A stretch of 64,000 nt of DNA from Lachnospiraceae bacterium M18-1. Lineage in GTDB: Bacteria; Bacillota; Clostridia; Lachnospirales; Lachnospiraceae. Location: the NCBI GenBank assembly GCA_000403295.2, contig KE159605.1:1397409-1461408 (forward strand), in the 5' to 3' direction. Under the pieces are notes generated by a model. The model saw nothing but the letters and a program-made list of their open reading frames with translations. It was not told the origin of the DNA and did no database searches. Below are positions 8,782-17,922 of the stretch, one piece after another (the stretch's first letter is position 1; each line of letters opens with the position of its first letter). The position numbers and the translations under genes were made by a program.

Positions 8782-10050
8782 GTGCCACTGCTGAAAAAAC
8801 TGCCGGATCCCAGAAACCAAAGCTATATTACCTATCCGTCTGCCGTGCTCCTAATGACCCGTATCCTTTCTTCTATATTTTACATCAGCAGTATGAGAAA
8901 AACAAGTGAAGAATTCAATTCGGATCTCATGATTGAAAATATCTGGGAACTATGCGCAGAGGAAGAAACCGTCCGCGAGCTCCCTTACTGGGAGACCATC
9001 AACCGGTATCTGGAAAAATTGGAGCCGGAATCTCTGCAGGAAGTCATTTGGAAACTGGTGTACCGCCTGCTGCGGAGCAAGGCGTTCCAAGGGGCGCGAA
9101 TTGGAGAGAAACACTGGCAGATCATTTTAGACGGGACCCAGTTACACAGCAGCCGTAAGCCGCTGGATCCGAAATGCATGTACCGGATCCATCACAAAGG
9201 CAAGCCGGAAGAATACCGCGAGAATTATTACTATGTCCTGGAGGCAAAGTTGGTATTGCATCCCAAGATTGTAGTAAGTATTATGACCGAATTTGTGGAA
9301 AATGATGGGAAAGAGATGGACAAGCAGGACTGCGAAAGGAAAGCAGGTGTGAGACTGATGGAAAAGCTGAAGAAGCAGTTTCCAAGATTAAATATCTGCC
9401 TATGTGCGGACAGCCTGTATGCATGTGAGCCATTTTTCCGGAAATGCGGGGAATACCGGTGGCAGTATCTGATCCGATTTAAGGAGGGAAGTATCCCGAC
9501 AGTAGGAAAGGAATATAGAAAACTGAAAGACTTGGAAAAGAACCGAAAGGAAACGAAAATAAAAAATGGCCGATACTGGTATGATTATGTAAATGAGATT
9601 GACTATAACGGATGTAAAATCAATTTGATGGAGTATGGTGAGGAACTGAAACGGACCATAAAAAGAGGGATGTGCAAAATCGAACGTGAGGAAAAAAAGT
9701 CGTTCTGTTTTTTGACAAGTCTGCCGGTGAGAAAAAAGAATGTATGCGATCTGGTGGAGAAGGGGCGGATGCGCTGGAAAATAGAAAATGAAGGGTTTAA
9801 TACGCAAAAGAATCAGGGATATTATTTGAAGCACTTGTTCAGTAAAAACTACCAGGGGATCAAAAACCATTATTACCTGATCCAGATCGGGCACATGATT
9901 GCACAGATAATGGAGACATGGGGAAGATTGTGGGAAGGGATGCATCTGAGTATGGAACAAAAGCATCAGAAGATACTGGAATCCTTTCAGGCTGTCAGGT
10001 TGAAAGAATACATTGGAATAAAAAAGAACATACAGATCCGATTACAATAG
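8782..10050 (+). CDS. DDE transposase, IS4-like, probably 5' frameshifted
   Basis: The 422-residue frame shows the DDE triad pattern: ILDGTQLHSS, LCADSLYACEPF and a C-terminal RMRWKIENEGFN close to the YREK signature of IS4 transposases. The natural ATG (8675-8677), with a strong AAGGAGG site, opens a frame that stops after four codons (ATG AAA AGA GAA TAG). One extra A in the run of four would join it to the long frame as MKKRIAVTRKETRENLQKLR. The copy is therefore probably inactive or depends on slippage; the GTG at 8782 has no good ribosome site. Confidence 0.85.
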   Translation: MPLLKKLPDPRNQSYITYPSAVLLMTRILSSIFYISSMRKTSEEFNSDLMIENIWELCAEEETVRELPYWETINRYLEKLEPESLQEVIWKLVYRLLRSKAFQGARIGEKHWQIILDGTQLHSSRKPLDPKCMYRIHHKGKPEEYRENYYYVLEAKLVLHPKIVVSIMTEFVENDGKEMDKQDCERKAGVRLMEKLKKQFPRLNICLCADSLYACEPFFRKCGEYRWQYLIRFKEGSIPTVGKEYRKLKDLEKNRKETKIKNGRYWYDYVNEIDYNGCKINLMEYGEELKRTIKRGMCKIEREEKKSFCFLTSLPVRKKNVCDLVEKGRMRWKIENEGFNTQKNQGYYLKHLFSKNYQGIKNHYYLIQIGHMIAQIMETWGRLWEGMHLSMEQKHQKILESFQAVRLKEYIGIKKNIQIRLQ

Positions 10051-10271
10051 ACAGGTCTCGAAGGAAGGGGGGATTCAAAAGGAAGCTGGAAATTGAATAG
10101 AGGAAACCAAGGGAATACTGTTTCCTGGAATCCATAATACTAAGAAAAGGCTGTGGAAGATATGAAATTTTCATAGCCTGGAAGAAAAAAATAAATTTAA
10201 GCGTCAGAGCTGATTTGCCTGCCCTTCGCTTGAAGATGTATTTTTATACTATTTCGGGGAAAAGGTTGGTG

Positions 10272-11501
10272 ATGATAATGATACGCTTTGAATTAAAAAA
10301 GATTTTTTCAAACCCTGTCAATAAGATCGTGTCTGTTATTTTGGGAGTTGTATTGTGTGTCGTTAGTTATTTAGCCATTACTGATGTGGATTATGTTGAT
10401 GAAAATGGTGATAAAATAACTGGCGCCGCCGCTGCGCAGGCATTAAGAGAAGAAAAGAAGCAATGGGCTGGATATCTTACCGAAGATGTATTAGTAAGAG
10501 TGCTTGAAGAAAATTCACTTATCAACAATTCCGATGAATATCTTTCGGATGATGTAAGAGAGAATGAGAAGGCCTATTCAAAAAAGCAAGGATTCTATGA
10601 CATAAGAGCGATGATAAATCGGGCGTTTTGTGATTTTCAGGAATATGACTATTATCGTGCAGACAGTATTACAAAAGAAGAAGTGCGTTCGTTTTATGAT
10701 AGACGAACCGCTAATCTGATTGAATGGTTAAATTCGGACGACCAGAAAAATCATTATTCAGAACAGGAAAAGCAATTCTTAATTACGCAGTACGAGGAAC
10801 TTGAAACACCTTATTACTACGAGTATGCAGATGGGTGGGAAGCACTATTGAAATATATGCCTTCCATTGTTATGCTGGTCGTTTTAATTACCGGGTTTCT
10901 GGTGTCAGGAATATTTTCGGATGAGATCCAGCTAAAAGCCGATTCCATTTTCTTCTCTGCAAAATTAGGCAGAAATAAGGCGATCGCTGCAAAAATAAAA
11001 GCAGGCTTTATCGTGGTTACGTCTATTTATTGGATAACAGTATTGCTGTTTTCCGGGATTGTATTAGCGATTTTGGGAGTTGACGGAGCTGGTTGTGCTA
11101 TACAAAACGGATTTGCAAACTGGAAGAGTTTTTATAATCTTACTTATTCGCAGGATTATTTGTTGAGTATCGGGGGCGGATATTTAGGCAGTTTATTTAT
11201 ACTTTTTTTGTCCATGTTCGTGTCTGCAAAAACATGGACAAAAGCATTTGCGGTAACAATCCCCTTTATTTTATTATTTATTCCATCATTTCTAAGCGGA
11301 ATCTCTGTATTATCGGATGTGTTAGGGCTTCTTCCGGATCAGCTGCTGCAAATTAGTGCTGCGATAAGAACATTTAATTTATATCAGATTGGAGAGAAAG
11401 TAATTGGAGCCGTTCCTATTATTTTGACAATGTATTCCATTCTCTTTTTTGTTCTTTTACCTGTTTTATATCAGGTTTATCGGAAAACAGAGATCAAATA
11501 G
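10272..11501 (+). CDS. ABC-2 type transporter permease
   Basis: Permease partner of the interrupted ATPase. Start chosen at ATG 10272 (MIMIRFELKKIFSNP) because the ATPase gene originally ended at 10291 and overlapped it; the longer open frame upstream is residual ATPase and IS sequence. One membrane segment lies near residues 18-35, then an extracytoplasmic charged domain (about 40-190), then about five membrane segments, typical of ABC-2 permeases. Insertion of the IS upstream probably reduces its transcription. Confidence 0.85.
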   Translation: MIMIRFELKKIFSNPVNKIVSVILGVVLCVVSYLAITDVDYVDENGDKITGAAAAQALREEKKQWAGYLTEDVLVRVLEENSLINNSDEYLSDDVRENEKAYSKKQGFYDIRAMINRAFCDFQEYDYYRADSITKEEVRSFYDRRTANLIEWLNSDDQKNHYSEQEKQFLITQYEELETPYYYEYADGWEALLKYMPSIVMLVVLITGFLVSGIFSDEIQLKADSIFFSAKLGRNKAIAAKIKAGFIVVTSIYWITVLLFSGIVLAILGVDGAGCAIQNGFANWKSFYNLTYSQDYLLSIGGGYLGSLFILFLSMFVSAKTWTKAFAVTIPFILLFIPSFLSGISVLSDVLGLLPDQLLQISAAIRTFNLYQIGEKVIGAVPIILTMYSILFFVLLPVLYQVYRKTEIK

Positions 11502-11566
11502 CAAAGCCATCCGTGCCTTGGTTACGGTTCAGGGCATCAGCGGGATGCAGCCGCTGCTTTGGGGAT

Positions 11567-12667
11567 TTACAGCTGCGGCTGCTCCAAAATGGCCACGGAC
11601 ACCCTGGTCACGATCTCCCCCTCCAGTTCTGTCGAGTGGGGGACTTTCTTTCCGTCGATCATGTCCAGCATCTGCAGCGCTGCAATCTTTGCCAGATCCC
11701 GGATGGGGTTCTCCGCAGAGGTCAGCGGAACCTCACAGTAAGCGGCAACATCCGAATTATCAATGCTGATCACCGAAAGGTCCTCGGGAACACCGATCCC
11801 CCTGCTCCTGCAGACAGCCAAAAGCTTGTTCGCCATCACATCATTATAGCACACGCAGGCCGTACAGCCCTCCAGCCTGCGGCAGATCCAGTCCGCATTC
11901 TGTTCAAATTCAGACATCTGCTGCGAATCCAGCCATGCCACCCGTTTGTCAAGAATCCTGATATTCGCCTCCATGAGTGCCTCCAGATATCCCGCATAGC
12001 GCTGATGGCCCTGCCCGTCATCCGATTTAAAGACAGCCGCGATATTCTGATGGCCGCACTGCAGCAGATAATTGGTCACCAGTTTTCCCGCCATCTTGTC
12101 GTTCAGGCTCACATGTGGGGCTTCCAGCTGGGGATAATAGCTGTTGATGAACAGCACAGGGATCCCCTGCCCCATGATCTCCCTGTAGATGTCCAGATTG
12201 GGATTCGGCAGCCCGCTCTTTGTCGTCTCAGCGATCAGTCCGTCCACCGTATTTTTTTTCAGAATATTTTTTAATATGAAGCGTTCTTTTTCTACGGAAT
12301 TATTGGTCACCGAAATCTGAAGGCTGTATTCGGCACTTGAAAACTCCGCCTCCAGTTCTCGTATGATCGTGGAAAAAATATATTCCTGTACAAAAGTTGT
12401 CATCACCGCGATCTGCATGGTTTTCTCTTTTTTCGGAGTCACCTGATCCTTACTGCTGATATACGTTCCGCTTCCGCGGAAGCGCTCTACGATGCCCTCC
12501 TCCTCCAGCACAGAGATCGCATGCCGCACGGTCTGCCTGCTGACCTGAAACCGCTTGCACAGCTTATATTCCGATTCCACCTTATCCCCCGGTTTCAGCT
12601 CCCCGCTTTCCAGGAGCTCTTTCACCCACAGACATATTTCCTGATATTTCGCAACTGCTTCTTCCAA
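11567..12667 (-). CDS. AraR-like GntR regulator with sugar-binding domain
   Basis: N-terminal GntR winged helix (KYQEICLWVKELLESGELKP, FQVSRQTVRHAISVLEEEGI) joined to a LacI/periplasmic-binding-like effector domain (about residues 85-360), the AraR architecture. I chose TTG at 12667 (then EEAVAKYQEI). The longer frame starts upstream of the -10 box of a good promoter at 12732-12760, and the shorter start matches AraR proteins. It is encoded downstream of a sugar ABC operon on the same strand, whose promoter contains matching dyads. Likely a sugar-released repressor of that operon. Confidence 0.88.
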   Translation of the reverse strand: MEEAVAKYQEICLWVKELLESGELKPGDKVESEYKLCKRFQVSRQTVRHAISVLEEEGIVERFRGSGTYISSKDQVTPKKEKTMQIAVMTTFVQEYIFSTIIRELEAEFSSAEYSLQISVTNNSVEKERFILKNILKKNTVDGLIAETTKSGLPNPNLDIYREIMGQGIPVLFINSYYPQLEAPHVSLNDKMAGKLVTNYLLQCGHQNIAAVFKSDDGQGHQRYAGYLEALMEANIRILDKRVAWLDSQQMSEFEQNADWICRRLEGCTACVCYNDVMANKLLAVCRSRGIGVPEDLSVISIDNSDVAAYCEVPLTSAENPIRDLAKIAALQMLDMIDGKKVPHSTELEGEIVTRVSVAILEQPQL

Positions 12668-12731
12668 ATGTCTACCTACATAATCCGCTGTTAAATACAA
12701 CTCGATTACTACTTCGTGATAACTTCCCTCT

Positions 12732-12760
12732 AATATACAATACAACTTTTGTTTTTACAA
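12732..12760 (-). promoter_or_regulatory. Promoter of the AraR-like regulator
   Basis: Minus-strand TTGTAA (12755-12760) and TATATT (12732-12737) are 17 bases apart. The spacer contains ACAA-AAG-TTGT, the same half-sites as in the sugar operon promoter, so autoregulation is likely. Confidence 0.7.
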
Positions 12761-12806
12761 TCTGTAATATGTACTAAAAAGGTAATCCCCTTTTTGTGCA
12801 TATATA

Positions 12807-12841
12807 CAAAAAGCCACCCGCCGGCAGCGGATAGCTTTTTG
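12807..12841 (-). terminator. Rho-independent terminator of the sugar ABC operon
   Basis: Inverted arms CAAAAAGCCACCCGC and GCGGATAGCTTTTTG flank a short GC-rich loop, with A and T runs on both sides. It can act in either direction and separates the permease gene from the regulator. Confidence 0.75.
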
Positions 12842-12917
12842 CATATATGTATGAAACCTGTGCGGTTTGCGCTCTGACCGGACGTGTACACCGCATCGAT
12901 GTCATTCGATTCATATG

Positions 12918-14087
12918 TCAGTTTTTCTTTTTGCTGGATAATACGTCAAATGTAACTGCCCCAAGGAGTACCAGTCCCTTGACTACTTTCTGCAGGTCGG
13001 TAGACAATCCGATCAGGAACATACCATTGTTCAGGATTCCCATGACAAACGCGCCGATCACGGCTCCGACGACCGTGCCCACACCGCCGGATGCCGCGGC
13101 CCCGCCGATGTAGCAGGCAGCGATGGCATCCAATTCAAACCCGTCCCCCGCCTTGGGAGTCGCGGAAGCGTTCCGGGCGGACAGTACGATTCCTGCAATC
13201 GCCGCCAGGAAGCCCATATTGGTATAAACCCAGAAGTATACCTTTTTCGTATCTATACCGGACAGCCTTGCTGCCTTCTCATTTCCGCCCAGCGCGTAGA
13301 CCTGGCGCCCCGCAACGGTTTTACTTGTAACAAAGTGGTAGATCCCCACGATCACAGCCATCAAAAGCAATATGATCGGGATTCCGTTATAGGATGCGAT
13401 CTTGAAGAAAAAGAACCAGAGGATCGCAAGCGTCGCCGCCACCTTGATACCGGTCTGCCAGGTCGGCGCCATTGCAAAGCCATACTTTTGCTGGGTTTTT
13501 ATCGTTTTGAGCTCCGCGCCGATCACCAGAACGGTGGCGGTCACGGCAACCAGGATCGTGATGATATCCAGTGTTCCGCCGCCAAACTCGATCTTGCTGG
13601 AAGCGAAGAAGCCTGCCCCGACTTTTACATAAGCATTGGGGAGCGGTCCTACAGTCTTGGATTCCAGCAGGGTATATGTAAGCCCCCGGCCGATCAGCAT
13701 GCCTGCCAGTGTCACTACAAACGGAGGGATATTCAGATATGCTATGAAAAATCCATTAAATGCACCGAACGCCACCCCGACCAGAATGGTGATCAAAAAA
13801 GCCAGCGGGATATTCATATTATTTTCCACGATCAGCTTCGCCGCAACTGCCCCGCACAGCGCCACATAGGAGCCGACTCCCAGGTCTACATTACCGGTCA
13901 GTACACAGAGCAGCATACCCGTCGCAAGGATGATAACATAGCTGTTCTGCATGATCAGGTTGTTCATGTTCATCGGTGTGGCATTGACGCCCCCTGTCAT
14001 TACATAAAATATGATAAAGATGATGAGCATTGCAAAAACCATGCCATATTGCTTTAAATTCAGATTTACGGTTTTCTTCTTTTCCAT
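12918..14087 (-). CDS. Sugar ABC transporter permease (GguB/XylH type)
   Basis: Membrane subunit of a monosaccharide importer of the BPD_transp_2 family. 389 residues with about ten hydrophobic segments. Family landmarks include NSYVIILATGMLLCVLTGNVD near the N-terminus, FVVTLAGMLIGRGLTYTL, and KVYFWVYTNMGFLAAIAGIV followed by ATPKAGDGFELDAIAACYIG. The ATG follows AAAGGGG. It is the third gene of a binding protein-ATPase-permease operon, the ChvE-GguA-GguB order. Confidence 0.93.
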   Translation of the reverse strand: MEKKKTVNLNLKQYGMVFAMLIIFIIFYVMTGGVNATPMNMNNLIMQNSYVIILATGMLLCVLTGNVDLGVGSYVALCGAVAAKLIVENNMNIPLAFLITILVGVAFGAFNGFFIAYLNIPPFVVTLAGMLIGRGLTYTLLESKTVGPLPNAYVKVGAGFFASSKIEFGGGTLDIITILVAVTATVLVIGAELKTIKTQQKYGFAMAPTWQTGIKVAATLAILWFFFFKIASYNGIPIILLLMAVIVGIYHFVTSKTVAGRQVYALGGNEKAARLSGIDTKKVYFWVYTNMGFLAAIAGIVLSARNASATPKAGDGFELDAIAACYIGGAAASGGVGTVVGAVIGAFVMGILNNGMFLIGLSTDLQKVVKGLVLLGAVTFDVLSSKKKN

Positions 14088-14089
14088 TG

Positions 14090-15643
14090 TTATTCCCCTT
14101 TCCTGTTATTATGCTGCATGATGCATTTCATGATTCTTTCCTGAGACAGATCTTCTTTGAATATTTCACCGGCAATACATCCCTCGTTCAATACATAGGT
14201 CCGGTCGCATGTACCCAGGATCTCCGGCATCTCTGAGGAAATGACGATGACCGCCTTTCCGGATTTCGCCAGGTCGTTGATGGCACAGTAGATCTCATAC
14301 TTCGCGCCCACATCGATTCCCCTGGTAGGTTCATCCAGGATCAATACGTCCGGTTCCGTCAGCATCCATTTTGCCAGGATGACCTTCTGCTGATTTCCTC
14401 CGGACAAGCTTCCCACCGCCTGATGGACCGAATTGGATTTGATGTTGATCAGCCCTTTGTATTTCTCCGCCTCCAGGATCTCCTTGTTGGAATCCACGAT
14501 CCCGTTCTGGGAAAAGAAACTGCGCAGTGCTGCCAAAGACATATTCCATTTGATATCATTGAACAGGATCAGCCCGTAGTTTTTCCGGTCTTCGGAGGTA
14601 TAGGCGATCTTGTTGTCAATGGCATCCTTCACGCTCCGGATCTTCACCGGCTTCCCGTGCATGAGGATCTCCCCGCTGATCTTCTGTCCGTACTGCCGGC
14701 CGAAGATACTCATGGCAAGCTCGGTCCTTCCGGCGCCCATCAGGCCCGCAAGCCCCACGACCTCGCCTGCGCGCACCTTGATGTTGATATCCCTTAACAC
14801 CTGGCGGTTTGGATCCTCCGGGTGGTAGACATTCCAGTTCTTCACTTCCATGACCACGTCCCCGATGGGACAGTCTGTACGTTCCGGATAACGGTTGGTC
14901 AGCTCGCGGCCGACCATGCCCTTGATGATCCGGTCCTCTGAAAAATCGTCCACGCCCTTGGTCAGTGTCTCGATCGTCTGCCCGTCGCGGATGACTGTAA
15001 TCGCGTCCGCCACATAGCTGATCTCATTTAACTTATGGGAAATGATGATGCTTGTGATGCCCTGTGATTTCAGTTTCAGCATGATCTCCAGGAGCTGGGC
15101 ACTCTCCTCGTCATTTAGCGCCGCCGTCGGCTCGTCCAGGATCAGAAGGTCTACCTTTTTCGCCAGCGCCTTGGCAATCTCGATCAGCTGCTGCTTGCCG
15201 ACCCCAAGGGAATTGATGGGCGCTTCCAGGTTTTCATTTCCCAGTCCCACCTCTTCCAGCATCTTCTGCGCCTCGTTGCGGGTCTGTGTCCAGTCAATGA
15301 CACCGTTCACCTTCATCTGCTCATTGCCCAGGAAGATATTTTCCGCGATGGACAGATACGGGCTCAGCGCAAGCTCCTGATGGATGATGACGATTCCCTT
15401 TTTCTCGCTGTCCTTGATATTGCGGTTCCTGACCACTTCCCCGTTGTATACGATGTCTCCTGTATAGGTTCCGAACGGATACACCCCCGACAGGACATTC
15501 ATCAGCGTGCTCTTGCCTGCGCCGTTTTCCCCGCAGAGGGCATGAATCTCGCCCCGTTTTACTTTCAAGTTTACATCGTTCAATGCTTTGACACCGGAAA
15601 ATTCTTTGACAATATGCTTCATCTCCAGAATATAATCAGACAT
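14090..15643 (-). CDS. Sugar ABC transporter ATPase, double domain (GguA type)
   Basis: 517 residues with two nucleotide-binding halves. The first has Walker [10 protein letters not shown] (about 38-46), [16 protein letters not shown] and [11 protein letters not shown]. The second has degenerate [10 protein letters not shown] (about 295-304), [15 protein letters not shown] and [13 protein letters not shown]. This asymmetry is standard for RbsA/XylG/GguA proteins. [20 protein letters not shown] and the [11 protein letters not shown] segment resemble GguA. The ATG follows AAGGAG. It energises sugar uptake together with the neighbouring permease and binding protein. Confidence 0.94.
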   Translation of the reverse strand: MSDYILEMKHIVKEFSGVKALNDVNLKVKRGEIHALCGENGAGKSTLMNVLSGVYPFGTYTGDIVYNGEVVRNRNIKDSEKKGIVIIHQELALSPYLSIAENIFLGNEQMKVNGVIDWTQTRNEAQKMLEEVGLGNENLEAPINSLGVGKQQLIEIAKALAKKVDLLILDEPTAALNDEESAQLLEIMLKLKSQGITSIIISHKLNEISYVADAITVIRDGQTIETLTKGVDDFSEDRIIKGMVGRELTNRYPERTDCPIGDVVMEVKNWNVYHPEDPNRQVLRDINIKVRAGEVVGLAGLMGAGRTELAMSIFGRQYGQKISGEILMHGKPVKIRSVKDAIDNKIAYTSEDRKNYGLILFNDIKWNMSLAALRSFFSQNGIVDSNKEILEAEKYKGLINIKSNSVHQAVGSLSGGNQQKVILAKWMLTEPDVLILDEPTRGIDVGAKYEIYCAINDLAKSGKAVIVISSEMPEILGTCDRTYVLNEGCIAGEIFKEDLSQERIMKCIMQHNNRKGE

Positions 15644-15661
15644 CCTCTCAACTCCTTCCCT

Positions 15662-16756
15662 TTATTTTGCATTTTGAATCTCTTCCTCTTTATAATATCC
15701 GCTGTCAATGACCAGCTCCCTGTAATTATCCTTGTCCAGGGAAAGCGGTTCGCACAGATAAGACGGAACGACCATCTTCCCATTGTCATAGGTTTCCGTA
15801 TCGTTGATCTCCGGCTCGCTGCCCTCGATCACCGCATCAACCATCCCGGTACATTTTTCAGCCAGCAGCTCCGTATTCTTGAAAATGGTTGCGGTCTGCT
15901 TTCCGTCGATGATGTTTTTTACTGCCATCACTTCCGCATCCTGCCCGGTGATGATGGGCCAGTCCTCCTCCGTGTATCCGGCTGCCTCTAAGGCCGCCTT
16001 GATCCCGTAGGCAAATCCGTCAAACGCGGAGCAGCAGATGTCCAGTTTTTCATCCGCATAAAAGCCGGATAAATAGTTTTCGCAGTTCTGCAGGGCTACC
16101 TCCTGAGACCATCTTAAGATACAGGTGTCTTCAAATGAGGTTCTCCCGGATTTGCATACCAGCGTACCGTCATCCAGATATTTCTGCAGCACACTCATTA
16201 CGCCTTTATATAGAAGGACCGCATTGTTGTCATCCGGCGAGCCCATGAAAAATTCAATGGTCTGGGGCTCTGCCGCGTCTGCCAGGCCGGCCTTTTCCTC
16301 GATATACTCCCCAATCTTTCTGCCCACTCCTTCGTTGTCAAAGGACGCGTAATAGCTGACCGCATCGGTGTTCATCAGCAGACGGTCGTAGGAGATCACG
16401 GGAACTCCTTCCTCTTTTGCCGTCTGCAGGGCGTTGATCAGTGCGGAGGAATCGACTGATGCAACGACCAGGCAGTCTACTTTTTTGGCGATCATCGTCT
16501 CGATCTGCGCAAGCTGTACCTGTACATCATCCTCCGCATACTGAAGGAATACCTCATAGCCAAGCGCCTCCAGCTGTGCCTTCATGTTCCGGCCGTCTTT
16601 AATCCACCTTTCCGAGCTCTGCGTCGGCATGGCCACGCCGACCAGTTTTCCATTGCCTCCCTGTTTTTCCCCACCGTCACTCGAGCCACACCCTGCCAGT
16701 GTGAGCGAAAGCACTAAGACAGCAGCCAGAGCCACGCTGAGAATCCTTTTCTTCAT
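15662..16756 (-). CDS. Sugar-binding lipoprotein, ChvE-like
   Basis: Substrate receptor of the sugar importer, anchored outside the membrane. ATG at 16754-16756 (MKKRILSVALAAVLVLSLTL) follows AAAGGAGGT at ideal spacing; the 12 extra upstream codons are unlikely. The signal peptide ends in lipobox LAGC. The mature protein has the type-I periplasmic fold with GVAMPTQSSERWIKDG, VASVDSSALINAL, SYDRLLM and ITGQDAEVMAVKNI, all matching ChvE multiple-monosaccharide receptors. The exact sugar cannot be read; AraR control suggests arabinose, xylose, galactose or glucose. Confidence 0.93.
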   Translation of the reverse strand: MKKRILSVALAAVLVLSLTLAGCGSSDGGEKQGGNGKLVGVAMPTQSSERWIKDGRNMKAQLEALGYEVFLQYAEDDVQVQLAQIETMIAKKVDCLVVASVDSSALINALQTAKEEGVPVISYDRLLMNTDAVSYYASFDNEGVGRKIGEYIEEKAGLADAAEPQTIEFFMGSPDDNNAVLLYKGVMSVLQKYLDDGTLVCKSGRTSFEDTCILRWSQEVALQNCENYLSGFYADEKLDICCSAFDGFAYGIKAALEAAGYTEEDWPIITGQDAEVMAVKNIIDGKQTATIFKNTELLAEKCTGMVDAVIEGSEPEINDTETYDNGKMVVPSYLCEPLSLDKDNYRELVIDSGYYKEEEIQNAK

Positions 16757-16815
16757 CCTTTCTACCTCCTTTTTCGATGCTTTTACTTTCAAAGCATCTT
16801 ATATTTTATATATAC

Positions 16816-16844
16816 ATTGTACTGTACAAGTTTTTGTTTTACAA
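16816..16844 (-). promoter_or_regulatory. Sugar operon promoter with AraR-like dyad
   Basis: Minus-strand TTGTAA (16839-16844), 17 bases, TACAAT (16816-16821). The dyad TTGTAC-T-GTACAA (16817-16829) overlaps the -10 box, as expected for repression. It resembles the B. subtilis AraR box; binding is inferred. Confidence 0.75.
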
Positions 16845-16916
16845 GTCTTAATATATCACAAATTTAAGTACAACTTTTTGTGCAAATTTCAATCAATATA
16901 GCTTATAATCGCGTAT

Positions 16917-16930
16917 TTGTATACATACAA
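16917..16930. promoter_or_regulatory. Second AraR-like operator
   Basis: The perfect dyad TTGTAT-AC-ATACAA lies about 95 bases upstream of the operon promoter. Another ACAA-CTTT-TTGT site lies between them (about 16871-16882). Paired distant boxes would permit looping. Confidence 0.6.
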
Positions 16931-17008
16931 CTTTTCCGTTAAGCATTTATATTTTCAATTTCAAATCTGAAATTCAATATATTTTTATTGTTATTCAATA
17001 AATTTATA

Positions 17009-17037
17009 TTGATTTTCAAAATACGTAGTGCTATAAT
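17009..17037 (+). promoter_or_regulatory. Sigma-A type promoter for DUF2975/XRE/DUF4173 genes
   Basis: TTGATT (17009-17014), 17-base spacer, TATAAT (17032-17037), about 80 bases before the DUF2975 start codon. Confidence 0.8.
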
Positions 17038-17116
17038 ATGGAAAATAGAGCAGATGAGTTCTCATCGGTGATCCATTGGGTACTCAAATAGGTTACAAAT
17101 ATCAGGAGGCAGAATT

Positions 17117-17569
17117 ATGCATGGTGAAAAGCTGATCCGGGTTACAAAGTTATTGTTGGATGTGATGTTTTACAGCGGGATCGCGGTCATCGCAACGCTT
17201 CCCTTCTCCCTGCGATACGCGGGAGCGCACTATTCCAGGGCATTTCAGGAGTATTATATACTGATGCTTGTGATCTTCGCCGCGTCAGGCGTATCCGGGA
17301 CCGCGATCATCGGAGAGCTGCGGAAGATGATGCGCACTGTGATACAGAAAAACTGTTTTGTCTATGAGAATGTGAAGAGTCTGGAGGTCATGGGCATCAC
17401 CAGCGCCGTGATCGTACTGCTCTTCTTTATAAAGTGCTTTTTCCTCCCCACCCCGGCGACCTTTATTGTTGTCCTTACCTTTTTCATTGCCGGGCTCTTC
17501 AGCAAAGTGCTCTCCTTTGTATTCCGGGAGGCCGTCCGCTGTAAAGAGGAAAATGATCTGACGATATAA
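17117..17569 (+). CDS. DUF2975 family membrane protein
   Basis: 150 residues with four hydrophobic segments (about 15-35, 50-72, 93-112, 118-136) and short charged loops. Topology and the partner gene fit DUF2975, which is commonly followed by a small XRE regulator, as here 28 bases downstream. The start has AGGAGG upstream. Function unknown; the pair probably acts as a membrane protein with its regulator. Confidence 0.8.
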   Translation: MHGEKLIRVTKLLLDVMFYSGIAVIATLPFSLRYAGAHYSRAFQEYYILMLVIFAASGVSGTAIIGELRKMMRTVIQKNCFVYENVKSLEVMGITSAVIVLLFFIKCFFLPTPATFIVVLTFFIAGLFSKVLSFVFREAVRCKEENDLTI

Positions 17570-17597
17570 GGGGTTGTCAGGAAGACAGGAGGACGAT

Positions 17598-17822
17598 ATG
17601 GGAATTATTGTAAATCTGGATGTGATGATGGCGAAGCGGAAGATCGGCGTCACGGAGCTGGCCAGGGAAATCGACATTACGATGGCGAATCTTTCGATTT
17701 TAAAAAATAATAAGGCCAAGGCCGTGCGCTTTACAACGCTGGATGCCCTATGTAAAGCTCTTCACTGCCAGCCGGGGGATATCCTGGAATATGTGGAGGA
17801 TGAAGACGAAACTAACGATTAA
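17598..17822 (+). CDS. Small XRE-family regulator (YozG-like)
   Basis: 74 residues from ATG 17598 after GGAGG. It is a single Cro/C1 helix-turn-helix: MAKRKIGVTELAREIDITMA, NLSILKNNKAKAVRFTTLDA, LCKALHCQPGDILEYV. It follows the DUF2975 gene and precedes DUF4173, and probably autoregulates this cluster. Confidence 0.9.
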   Translation: MGIIVNLDVMMAKRKIGVTELAREIDITMANLSILKNNKAKAVRFTTLDALCKALHCQPGDILEYVEDEDETND

Positions 17823-17922
17823 TCGATACCGCAGATTTATTTTTTTAAGTGTACGTCCTGACGCACACTCGCGCCGGACCGTATATGAACCGCACAGTTA
17901 TAAAGTGGAAAGGAGAATGACC

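Larger units (their letters stand above)
8055..10212 (+). mobile_element. IS4-like insertion sequence, 2,158 bp
   Basis: Both ends carry the inverted repeat CAGCTCYGACGCTTAAAT (one mismatch in 18). Direct repeats ATTTGCCTG at 8046-8054 and 10213-10221 are the target duplication; 9 bases falls within the IS4-superfamily range. Deleting the element rejoins the interrupted ABC ATPase frame exactly, which proves the ends. It has about 600 bases of apparently non-coding DNA before the transposase gene. Confidence 0.93.

Noticed and set aside
11513-12274. 253-codon plus-strand frame
   Set aside because: Antisense shadow of the AraR-like regulator; the opposite frame has clear GntR and sugar-binding motifs.
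13335-14057. 240-codon plus-strand frame
   Set aside because: Antisense shadow of the sugar permease, His/Asp-rich without known motif.
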